Of a stretch of 64,000 nt of DNA, positions 41,185-50,400 are shown piece by piece (position 1 is the stretch's first letter; every line of letters begins with the position of its first letter). The notes below the pieces were generated by a model, which saw only the letters and a program-made list of their open reading frames with translations, was not told the origin of the DNA and did not search any database. The position numbers were made by a program, and so were the translations under genes. Source of the DNA: Ruminococcus flavefaciens FD-1 (lineage in GTDB: Bacteria > Bacillota > Clostridia > Oscillospirales > Ruminococcaceae); contig ACOK01000110.1 of assembly GCA_000174895.1 (NCBI GenBank), forward strand, positions 36,940-100,939. The letters run 5' to 3'.

Positions 41185-42169
41185 CACAATTAAAATAGGA
41201 AGAGTCTGCATAAAAAAGACTGCGGCAGTCGCTCCTATGGCGGGAGTTGCTGACAGGGCGTACAGGCTGATGTGCAAGAAGTACGGAGCTGCTTACGTTG
41301 TCAGCGAAATGGTCTCTGCAAAGGGCATATGCTACAGCGACAGGAAGACGGCTTCGCTCTGCACTGTCACCGCTGAGGAAAGACCTATGGCAGTCCAGCT
41401 TTTCGGCAGTGAACCTGAGTTCATGGCTGAGGCTGTGAAGATAGTGCTGGAGTATGAGCCTGATATAATCGATATAAACATGGGCTGTCCGGTGCCGAAG
41501 GTTGTGAATACAGGCGCAGGTTCGGCACTTATGAAGGATGTGCCCCTTGCGGCTAAGATAACCGAAGCGGCTGTGAAAGCGGCAGGGGATGTTCCTGTTA
41601 CAGTGAAACACCGTGCAGGCTGGCATTACGGCGAGCCAAATGCAGTTGAAATGGCGAAGGCTCTTGAAGCCTCCGGAGCTGCGGCTGTGGCTGTGCACGG
41701 AAGAAGCCGTGACCAGTACTACTCAGGGCAGTCCCACAATGATATCATCCGTGATGTGAAGCAGGCTGTGAGTATCCCCGTCATCGGAAACGGCGATATT
41801 ACCGATGCGGATTCATGCATGAGGATGTATGAAGAGACCGGCTGTGACCTTGTGATGATAGGAAGGGGAAGCTACGGCAATCCCTTTATTTTCCGTGAGA
41901 TAGAAGCACGTCTCGGCGGTGAGGATTATACTCCTCCGTCCCTTGAGGAAAAGATGAGGGTGATGCTTGAGCACATCCGCCTTATTCTTCAGCTCAGTGA
42001 GAAAAATGAAGAACTTGCCATACATGAGGCGAGGAAACACGCAGCGTGGTACATGAACGGCTACTACGGCTCAGCCAAGTTCCGTGGCCGCTGTTATATG
42101 CTTTCATCCTATGCGGAGGCGGAGGCGCTGGCAGAGGAATTCATACAGCTTCAGAAGTCACGGGAATAA
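41177..42169 (+). CDS. dus: tRNA-dihydrouridine synthase
   Basis: 330 residues from ATG 41177 (GGAGAAG upstream). FMN-dependent TIM barrel: VAPMAGVADRAYRLMCKKYG, VQLFGSEPEFMAEA, DINMGCPVPKVVNTGAGSAL with the catalytic Cys, VTVKHRAGWH, AVAVHGRSRDQYYSG, PVIGNGDI and VMIGRGSYGNPFIF. Reduces uridines in the tRNA D-loop. Most like the DusB type common in Firmicutes. Confidence 0.95.
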   Translation: MADTIKIGRVCIKKTAAVAPMAGVADRAYRLMCKKYGAAYVVSEMVSAKGICYSDRKTASLCTVTAEERPMAVQLFGSEPEFMAEAVKIVLEYEPDIIDINMGCPVPKVVNTGAGSALMKDVPLAAKITEAAVKAAGDVPVTVKHRAGWHYGEPNAVEMAKALEASGAAAVAVHGRSRDQYYSGQSHNDIIRDVKQAVSIPVIGNGDITDADSCMRMYEETGCDLVMIGRGSYGNPFIFREIEARLGGEDYTPPSLEEKMRVMLEHIRLILQLSEKNEELAIHEARKHAAWYMNGYYGSAKFRGRCYMLSSYAEAEALAEEFIQLQKSRE

Positions 42170-42387
42170 ACAGAATGTATTCACTCGCTATACAAAGGGG
42201 ACAAAAAGTCCTGGGGTGTGCATAATGCACAATTACAGCGTCAAAACTTTGTATGGATGAACAAATGTTAACGAAAAATATTGACAACACCCGATAAACG
42301 GCGTAAATACGTTGTTTGAACGTGAAAGATTTAAGGCGTGATCTTAAAACAGGGTGTAATTATACATAAGATTGATACAATTGGTAA

Positions 42388-42416
42388 TTGCAAAACGGAA
42401 AATTTTGTGATATAAT
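42388..42416 (+). promoter_or_regulatory. Promoter of the CapA-like gene
   Basis: TTGCAA (42388-42393), 17-nt spacer, TATAAT (42411-42416). The 218 nt between the dus stop and this promoter hold only a small dyad (TGTGCATAATGCACA, about 42217); nothing else is recognised. Confidence 0.75.
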
Positions 42417-42481
42417 TAAAGCAGAAGAAAAGGGATTTTTGTGAGTATTTTCACACCTTTCTTCAAAAAAAGGAGAATATA

Positions 42482-43741
42482 ATGGATCTTAAAACAATGC
42501 GCACATTTTCAGCGGCCGTTCTTTCAGTGGCTATGGGAGCTTCATTCTTCGGATGCAGCAGCTCTCACATCGTGGAAAGCGGAACTGAAGAGGCGCTCAG
42601 CACTACAACATCTACTGAGGCAACTACTACAGCCGAACCAACTACAGAGCCTGTCCCTGAGGATAAGGTCGCTCACGTTGTGGCAGTCGGTGATAATCTG
42701 ATACACTACTCCGTTTACAAGAACGCCGAAGCTTATGCAGGCGGTAACGGATACGACTTCAGACCGATCTACAAGGAAGTGAAGTACCTTGTGGAATCAG
42801 CAGATGTGGCTGTTATCAATCAGGAGACAGTAATTTCTGAAAGCAATGAGATATGCGGCGCTAACAACGGCGTTCTCATCTTCAATTCTCCGCCTGAGGT
42901 CGCTGATGCAGTGATAGACTGCGGATTCGACGTCATCACTATGGCAAATAACCACCTTCTGGATATGGGCGCTGACGGCCTTGAGGAATCCATCAGATTC
43001 TGGAATAAAAAGGCTGAGGAAAACGACCTTACCGTGCTTGGTGCTTATTTAAATGAGGAAGATTCCGAAAATATCCGTATACGTGAAGTAAACGGCATAA
43101 AGATCGCCTTCCTCGCATACGCTGAACATCTCAACGGCTTCTCGATCCCCGAAGGTTCGCCGCTCAGGGTTATACTCAACTCTGAAGAAGACGTGATCGA
43201 AAGACAGATCAAGAAAGCCAAGGAAATGGCCGATGCAGTTGTCGTTTCCGCTCACTGGGGCGCAGAGGATACCAACATAGTATCCGATGACAGAAAAGAG
43301 CTTGCAAAGAAGATGGTTGACTGGGGCGCAGATATGATCCTGGGAGGCCACACTCATACAGCTCAGACCATGGAGTGGATCACCCGTGACGACGGCACAA
43401 AGGGCTTCGTTTACTACTCAATGGGCAACTTCGTATGTGCACAGACCGATAACTTCAACGTGATCGGTGAAATGCCTGATTTTGACATTGTTGTGGACGG
43501 CGAGACTGATGAGGTCAGACTTGAAAATGTGAAGTGTATCCCAACCATCGTTCACTACGATGACGGGGCATTTTCCAACATCAGGATATACCCCTACAGC
43601 AAGTATACTGCGGAACTCGCCAACTCCCACGGACTGCCTTATGCATTCCCGATGGGCACCTATCCCGAGTTCAACTGGGACATTGTAAACAGCATTATTG
43701 AGGAGAATATTCCTGCTGAATTCAGAGAGCTGGAAAAATAA
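42482..43741 (+). CDS. CapA-like (poly-gamma-glutamate capsule type) lipoprotein, putative metallophosphoesterase fold
   Basis: 419 residues. The N-terminus (AAVLSVAMGASFFGCSSSH) looks like a lipoprotein signal with Cys near residue 25, although the lipobox is unusual (FFGC). A short Thr-rich spacer (about 35-60) resembles those of the cellulosome proteins. The rest is a CapA/PGA_cap domain: VAVGDNLIHYSVY, INQETVIS, ITMANNHLLDMG, VVVSAHWGAEDT, GGHTHTAQTMEW and YYSMGNFV. These motifs place metal ligands as in calcineurin-like enzymes. Anchored outside the membrane. In Bacillus, CapA takes part in poly-gamma-glutamate export, but standalone CapA proteins are common in gut Firmicutes with unknown substrates; no capB/capC here. 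Confidence 0.88.
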   Translation: MDLKTMRTFSAAVLSVAMGASFFGCSSSHIVESGTEEALSTTTSTEATTTAEPTTEPVPEDKVAHVVAVGDNLIHYSVYKNAEAYAGGNGYDFRPIYKEVKYLVESADVAVINQETVISESNEICGANNGVLIFNSPPEVADAVIDCGFDVITMANNHLLDMGADGLEESIRFWNKKAEENDLTVLGAYLNEEDSENIRIREVNGIKIAFLAYAEHLNGFSIPEGSPLRVILNSEEDVIERQIKKAKEMADAVVVSAHWGAEDTNIVSDDRKELAKKMVDWGADMILGGHTHTAQTMEWITRDDGTKGFVYYSMGNFVCAQTDNFNVIGEMPDFDIVVDGETDEVRLENVKCIPTIVHYDDGAFSNIRIYPYSKYTAELANSHGLPYAFPMGTYPEFNWDIVNSIIEENIPAEFRELEK

Positions 43742-43869
43742 TTCAACTTATTCAAAAAGAGTTAAATAACAGCTTTATACAGCAGTTTTCAGTGAATTCT
43801 TTCATTGTGCAAACCGTGCAAAAAATCATTTTGCCGTTTATATAAAATACCAAAAACAGTATAAACCTA

Positions 43870-43898
43870 TTTACTTTTTTTTATCGCTGATATATAAT
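43870..43898 (+). promoter_or_regulatory. Promoter of the sca cluster
   Basis: TTTACT (43870-43875), 17-nt spacer, TATAAT (43893-43898). It leaves a leader of roughly 300 nt before the scaC start. Confidence 0.65.
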
Positions 43899-44207
43899 GA
43901 AATCATGAATAAATATGGATATGGGATCAAGTATCTCATCACGGCAGTGTGAACAAGGTCTTTAAGCTGTTGACCGCTGTCGTCAGAGTATGCACGACCG
44001 CAGATCCGCAGCTTTCCGTGAGCCCTGAACATAGCGGCTTTACGGGAAAAAGCGCACAGGTCACAGCCTCTGCTCTGTCTGACGTTCATGAGATCCATGC
44101 GGTCAGCGTCTCGGCGGCTTTTGTGTGCCGCTGTTCAAGACAAGATATAATAAAAGGGGCAGCCGTTCCTTTGTTATATAACATTAATGAAGAAGGAGGA
44201 AAAATCA
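43899..44207 (+). promoter_or_regulatory. Long scaC leader region
   Basis: About 300 nt, more GC-rich than typical spacers here. Contains the hairpin GCGGC-TTTTGTGT-GCCGC (about 44114-44131) and a further TATAAT near 44145 without a good -35. Open frames crossing it have no ribosome site of their own. I recognise no riboswitch class. Confidence 0.35.
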
Positions 44208-45092
44208 ATGAAGACAAACAAGGTAATCGTCGGAGCCATCGCTGCTACGATGCTTTCACTTTCACTCAGCTCACTTGCTCCGGCATTCGCTGCAGGCGAA
44301 ACAGTGCAGATATCCGCCAGCAATGCGGAGGCAAAGGCAGGTGATCAGTTCGAGGTGAAGGTATCTTTGGCTGATGTTCCAAGTACCGGAATCCAGGGTA
44401 TCGACTTTGCTGTTACTTACGACAACACAGTAGTGACAATCGACAAGATCACAGTAGGGGAGATTGCTGACACGAAGGCAGCTTCCAGTGATCAGACTGC
44501 ATCACTTCTGCCCACATTCGATGTATCTATACAGAACAGTGAGGGCTATAGCAGTGTTATCTGGTCTACAGCAGTAGAAGATTCATCATACTGGATCAGC
44601 AAGGACGGTGTATTATGTACAATCACAGGTACAGTATCAAGCAATGCTAAGCCTGGTGCAGAATCACCTATCAAGCTTGAAGCAGTCAAGCGTGAGACAT
44701 ATGTCGGCTCCGGTACAGACAACAGCAGTATCAGTGCAGGTTATTCTGCAAACGATAAGGCTGTAAAGTACACAGTCAAGGCAACAAACGGTAAGATATC
44801 TGTTCCTTCAGCAGAAGTAACAACCACCAAGGCTCCCGATCAGGCTACTCTGAGAGGCGATGCAAACTGCAATGGTACTGTAGAAATGTCTGATGCAGTT
44901 CTCATCATGCAGTTCCAGGCTAACCCAAGTGCGTACGGACTCACCGGCAGCAATGCAACGCACATCACAGATAAGGGTATGGCTAACGCTGACGTTATCG
45001 GCGGTACTAACGGAAAAGGCGGAGACGGCGTAACAGTTAACGACGCACTCCAGATCCAGAAGTTCCTGCTTACTCTCATCACAGAACTTTGA
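44208..45092 (+). CDS. scaC: Adaptor scaffoldin ScaC (one cohesin, one dockerin)
   Basis: 294 residues from ATG 44208, which has AAGGAGG 8 nt upstream; an in-frame ATG at 44187 is less likely. Signal peptide 1-29 ([20 protein letters not shown]). Cohesin about 30-210 ([55 protein letters not shown]). Short linker, then a C-terminal dockerin about 222-292 ([20 protein letters not shown], then [16 protein letters not shown]). Established role in R. flavefaciens: its dockerin binds ScaA cohesins, while its cohesin accepts another dockerin class, widening the enzyme choice. First gene of the cluster; scaA follows after 99 nt. Confidence 0.95.
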
Positions 45093-45191
45093 TCCGAGAT
45101 TATCTGATTTGTCCCCCTTACAAAGGAATACAAACCCAATTAATGTATTAAATTAATAGGCTTAAAAACCTAAAGAAAGGAATTATTACAA

Positions 45192-47384
45192 ATGAAAAAG
45201 TTTATTTCTGCAGTCACATCATTGGCTATGACTGTAACAATGGCTAGCTCAATTGCTCCTTCAGTAAGCGCAGCTGATGCATCCAAGGGCTTTGCTATCA
45301 AGGCTTATGCAGAAGCTGGTTCTAAGTACGACGCAATGGGCAGCAAGGTAACTGTTTCTAAGGACGATATCGCTGCTGGCGATGTTGTTGTACCTGTTGC
45401 TGTTTACCTCGACGAGGCTACAAATGATTCAGAGGCTGTTTCAGTATCTGTAAAGCTCGTTTCTGACAGCGCAGACGTTAAGAACGTAACATTCAAGAGA
45501 GTTATCCCTACTGATGATTACTTTACAACAGCAAAGGAATACACAGCAGGCGACAAGACTTTCTCATCAACAAGAGCTGTTATCTTCGCTGGCGAAGTAA
45601 GCAGAAGAGGTTCTTTCACACCTGCTGGTAGCTGGGAGATCGCTGCTGATACTTCTCAGAAGGAAGCTGGCGCAGATAACGCATATATCGGTTGCTCATG
45701 GACAAACAACGGTTCAGCTTATGAATTCACAGGTTCTAAGTCCACTGATCACCCATTCTTTGTATTCGACGTAACTCTTCCTAAGGGAACAGCTGCTGGC
45801 GATTACAAGCTCGAATTCTGTAGATATAACACAGATACTTCAGGACAGCACAACAACCCAACTCCTATGATCGAGACTAAGGCTGGCAGATTCAATGAGG
45901 ATCTCAAGAACCTTAACCTTGAGGAAATGACAATCACAGTTGAGGGTTCAAATGCAACTACATCCGAGACAACAACAGCTAAGCCTGTTGAGACAACAAC
46001 TGCTGCTCCTACAACAACAGTTAAGCCTGCTGAGACAACAACTGCTGCTACAACATCAGCTCAGCCTGTTGCTAATGCAGACGTAATCTTCGACTTCGGT
46101 AACTACGAAGCTAAGGCTGGCGAAGAGGTTCAGGTAGACGTAACAGTAGATTCCAAGAACAAGGCAATCTCTGCTATGGACGTTGTATTCGCAATCGACT
46201 CACCTCTTACAATCGATGAGATCGACAAGGAATCACTTGCATTCAAGACAACAGCTATGACAAACATGGCTATCCTCGGTGCAAACTTCAAGTCACTCGA
46301 CGACAAGGGCGAGCCACTCGTACCTACAAAGGATCCTGTATTCACATTATATGTAACAGTTCCTGCTACAACACCTGATGGTGTATACAATGTAGGCTTC
46401 GGCAAGAAGTGCGAAGTACATAAGAGCAACGATGGTTCTAAGTACTCATCAACAGCTATCAACGGTAAGATCAAGGTTGGTAACCCTGTTGATGATCCAA
46501 CAACATCTGCTACAACAGCTCCACAGCCTGCTACAACAACAACATCTGCTACAACAGCTTCACAGCCTACTTCAACAACAACTCAGCCTGTTGCTAATGC
46601 AGACGTAATCTTCGACTTCGGTAACTACGAAGCTAAGGCTGGCGAAGAGGTTCAGGTAGACGTAACAGTAGATTCAAAGAACAAGGCAATCTCTGCTATG
46701 GACGTTGTATTCGCAATCGACTCACCTCTTACAATCGATGAGATCGACAAGGAATCACTTGCATTCAAGACAACAGCTATGACAAACATCGCTATCCTTG
46801 GTGCAAACTTCAAGTCACTCGACGACAAGGGCGAACCACTCGTACCTACAAAGGATCCTGTATTCACATTATATGTAACAGTTCCTGCTACAACACCTGA
46901 TGGTGTATACAATGTAGGCTTCGGCAACAAGTGCGAAGTACACAAGAGCAACGATGGTTCTAAGTACTCATCTACAGCTATCAACGGTAAGATCAAGGTT
47001 GGTAACCCTGTTGATGATCCAACAACATCTGCTACAACAGCTTCACAGCCTGTTACAACAACATCTTCCACAACAGCTTCACAGCCTGCAGAAACAACAA
47101 CTACAGTTTCAACTCCAAGCGGCAACACACTCAAGCCAGTATGGGGCGATGTAAACTGCGACGGTGACGTAAACGTAGCTGACGTTGTTCTCCTTAACAA
47201 GTGGCTCAACAACAATGCTGATTACGCTATGACAGATCAGGGCAAGGTTAACGCTGACTGCTTCAATCCTCAGGATGCTAACGGCGGCGCTGTAGATGCT
47301 TCTAAGGTTGACCTTACAAAGGCTGACTCTGACGCTATCATCAAGAGCGTAGTTCACCTCATCACACTCCCTGCTAAGGGCTAA
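45192..47384 (+). CDS. scaA: Primary scaffoldin ScaA (two cohesins, C-terminal dockerin)
   Basis: 730 residues. Signal peptide 1 to about 27. Residues 28-253 form an N-terminal module of unassigned type that has a cohesin-like closing segment (FFVFDVTLPKGTAAGDYKLE). Two near-identical cohesins follow (about 296-435 and 469-608), each with DFGNYEAKAGEEVQVDVTVD, and linkers of Thr/Ser/Pro/Gln. The C-terminal dockerin (about 652-730) reads WGDVNCDGDVNVADVVLLNK, then an unusual second half (KVDLTKADSDAIIKSVV). Known role: its cohesins bind enzyme and ScaC dockerins; its dockerin binds cohesins 5-9 of ScaB. Secreted. scaB starts 63 nt downstream. Confidence 0.96.
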   Translation: MKKFISAVTSLAMTVTMASSIAPSVSAADASKGFAIKAYAEAGSKYDAMGSKVTVSKDDIAAGDVVVPVAVYLDEATNDSEAVSVSVKLVSDSADVKNVTFKRVIPTDDYFTTAKEYTAGDKTFSSTRAVIFAGEVSRRGSFTPAGSWEIAADTSQKEAGADNAYIGCSWTNNGSAYEFTGSKSTDHPFFVFDVTLPKGTAAGDYKLEFCRYNTDTSGQHNNPTPMIETKAGRFNEDLKNLNLEEMTITVEGSNATTSETTTAKPVETTTAAPTTTVKPAETTTAATTSAQPVANADVIFDFGNYEAKAGEEVQVDVTVDSKNKAISAMDVVFAIDSPLTIDEIDKESLAFKTTAMTNMAILGANFKSLDDKGEPLVPTKDPVFTLYVTVPATTPDGVYNVGFGKKCEVHKSNDGSKYSSTAINGKIKVGNPVDDPTTSATTAPQPATTTTSATTASQPTSTTTQPVANADVIFDFGNYEAKAGEEVQVDVTVDSKNKAISAMDVVFAIDSPLTIDEIDKESLAFKTTAMTNIAILGANFKSLDDKGEPLVPTKDPVFTLYVTVPATTPDGVYNVGFGNKCEVHKSNDGSKYSSTAINGKIKVGNPVDDPTTSATTASQPVTTTSSTTASQPAETTTTVSTPSGNTLKPVWGDVNCDGDVNVADVVLLNKWLNNNADYAMTDQGKVNADCFNPQDANGGAVDASKVDLTKADSDAIIKSVVHLITLPAKG
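46069..47016 (+). repeat. Near-identical tandem cohesin copies in scaA
   Basis: The cohesin-coding blocks beginning at GTTGCTAATGCAGACGTAA (46069 and 46588; offset 519 nt) differ at only a handful of positions over about 430 nt. Third-base differences are also rare, pointing to recent duplication or ongoing gene conversion. Confidence 0.9.
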
Positions 47385-47447
47385 TTCAAAAGCAACATAA
47401 CTTCAGTAAACTAAATAGAGCATTATGCTCGGAAAGGAAATGCACTG

Positions 47448-50400
47448 ATGAAGAAACTGCTTTCTGCAGTCACATCCGCTGTCATGAGTACATCACTCAT
47501 GACAGGTGCATTTGCTTCGTCAGTTAGCGCTGCGGGCAGCTATGCTGCTGCGCAGCCTAACGTTAGTATGGGCGGAGTGCTGGATGTTGCTGCGAATAAG
47601 ACAGCTGGTGAGGATGTAGTCTTCGATTTCGGTAAATGGACAGCTAATGCAGGCGAAACCATTGATGTTGACGTTTTTGTTGACACTCAGGGTAAAGCCG
47701 TTTCTGCTATGGATGTCAGATTCCAGATCGATTCACCTCTTAAGATCACTGCGATGGAAAAAGAGGCACCTGCATTCAACACAACAGCAATGGTAAACCT
47801 TTCTAATCTGGGTCTTAACTTTAAATCACTCAGCGATAAGGGCGAACCTCTTACACCGATAAACAATGAGCCTGTTTTCATGTTAGCGGTTGAGGTTCCT
47901 GCAAATACACCTTCCGGTGATTATAAAATCGGTTTCGGTGACAAGTGTGAGGTTCACAAGAGCAACGATGGTTCCAAGTATTCAACTGCTGCAATCAACG
48001 GCGTGATCACTGTTAAGGGAACTAACGATACTCCTTCGACCACTGCTTCTACCAGCAAAAATACAAACACTTCAAATACAACTGTTTCATCACAGACACC
48101 TTCAACTCCTACACAGACAAGTGGTACTCCTTCCGCTCCTTCAAAGGACGGCGAGGTTATGTTCGATTTCCAGAACTATACCGCTAAGGCCGGAGATGAG
48201 GTAGTAGTTGATGTTTTAGTTGATACTCAGGGCAAGCCTGTTTCAGCTATGGACGTTAAGTTCAAGGTTGATTCACCGCTCAAGATCTCTGAAATCGACA
48301 AGGAGTCACTTGCATTCAATACAACAGCTATGACAAACATGGCTATCCTTGGTGCAAACTTCAAGTCACTCGACGATAAGGGTGAGCCACTCGTTCCTAA
48401 GGCTGGTGCTGCTGTATTCACTCTTTATGTTGACGTTCCTGCCAATACTCCTGACGGAACATATTATGTAGGCTTCAACGGAAAGAACGAAGTACACAAG
48501 AGCAACGATGGTTCACAGTACACAGTAGGATACAAGAACGGTGCTATCACTGTCGGCAATCCTACAACAGGTTCAGGCTCACAGCCTACACCTACAACTC
48601 AGACATCCTCCAAGACACCTACAAATACTACAACAACAGCTCCTGTAGCTAACGCTGATGTAGTATTCGATTTCCAGAATTACACTGCTAAGGCTGGAGA
48701 CGAGGTTACAGTTGATGTTTTAGTTGATTCAAAGAACAAGCCAATCTCAGCTATGGACGTTAAGTTCAAGGTTGATTCACCTCTTACAATCGAGGAGATC
48801 GACAAGGAGTCACTTGCATTCAATACAACAGTCATGACAAACATGGCTATCCTTGGTGCAAACTTCAAGTCACTCGACGATAAGGGCGAACCGCTCGTTC
48901 CTAAGGACGGCGCTGCTGTATTCACACTTTACGTTAATGTTCCTGCTAATACTCCTGACGGAACATATTATGTAGGCTTCAACGGAAAGAACGAAGTACA
49001 CAAGAGCAACGACGGTTCACAGTTCACTGTTGCTTCAAAGAACGGTGCTATCACAGTTGGTACTCCTAATGAGGAGGGCTCAACAACACCTAAGGCAACA
49101 ACTGACAATCCTACAACCACAGTTACAACAAACAAGCCTGCAGAGAGCGGCGAAGCAGTATTTGACTTCGGTAACTACACAGCTAAGCCCGGCGATGAGG
49201 TTGCTGTTGACGTAACAGTTGACACAGCCGGCGGCAAGGTTTGCGCTATGGACGTAGTATTCAAGATCGATTCACCTCTTCAGATAGTTGATATCGATAA
49301 GGAATCACAGGCATTCAAGACTACAGCAATGACAAATCTTGCTGTTCTTGGTGAAAACTTCAAGTCACTCGACGATAAGGGCGAGCCACTCGTTCCTACA
49401 AGTGACCCTGTATTTACATTCTATGTAAAGGTACCTGAAAACACAGAAGACGGTGTTTATAATGTAGGCTTCGGCAACAAGCACGAAGTTGTAAAGGATA
49501 ACTCCAACGCTCAGTACAAGGTATCTACTAAGAATGGTAAGATCACAGTTGCTAATCCACAGGCTGCAACAACTACTGCAAATCAGTCAAGCACAACTGC
49601 ATCTGCTACAACTAAGGCTACATCAGCTACATCTGCAGAAGTTACAACAACAAAGAATGTAACACCTGCTACAGGCTCAGCTGAATGGGTTATCCCAACA
49701 GTAAATGCTAAGCCCGGCGAAAAGGTAACAATGGACGTTGTTGTAAAGAATTCTGCTATCGAGGTTGCTGGTGCACAGTTCAACATCAAGCAGACAGCTC
49801 CTATCGCTTACGGTTCAGCTGCATCAGGTGATGCTTACGCTGCAATCGTTCCAAACGAGACAGAGCAGTACTATGCATTCGGCGAAGGCATCGGCAAGGG
49901 CATCAAGGCTGCTGACGGAGCAAAGATCATCACTCTTACATTCAATGTTCCTGCTGATTGCGCTAAGGGAACATATCCTGTAAAGTGGTCCAATGCATTC
50001 ATCACTGATACAAACGGTAACAAGATCACTGATAAGATCACTCTTACAGATGGTGCTATCGTTGTTGGTGATACACCTGTAGTTGCTGAAGGCACAGCAG
50101 AGTGGGTAATTCCTACAGTAAATGCTAAGCCCGGCGAAAAGGTAACAATGAACGTAGTAGTTAAGGATTCAGCTGTTGAGGTTGCTGGTGCACAGTTCAA
50201 CATCAAGCAGACAGCTCCTATCACATACGGTTCATCAACATCAGGCGATGCATACGCTGCAATCGTTCCAAACGAGACAGAGCAGTACTATGCATTCGGC
50301 GAAGGCATCGGCAAGGGCATCAAGGCTGCTGACGGTGCAACAATCATCACTCTTACATTCAATGTTCCTGCTGATTGCACTAAGGGAACATATCCTGTAA

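Noticed and set aside
43949..44344. 131-codon frame across the scaC leader and signal peptide
   Set aside because: It overlaps scaC in another frame and lacks a ribosome site.
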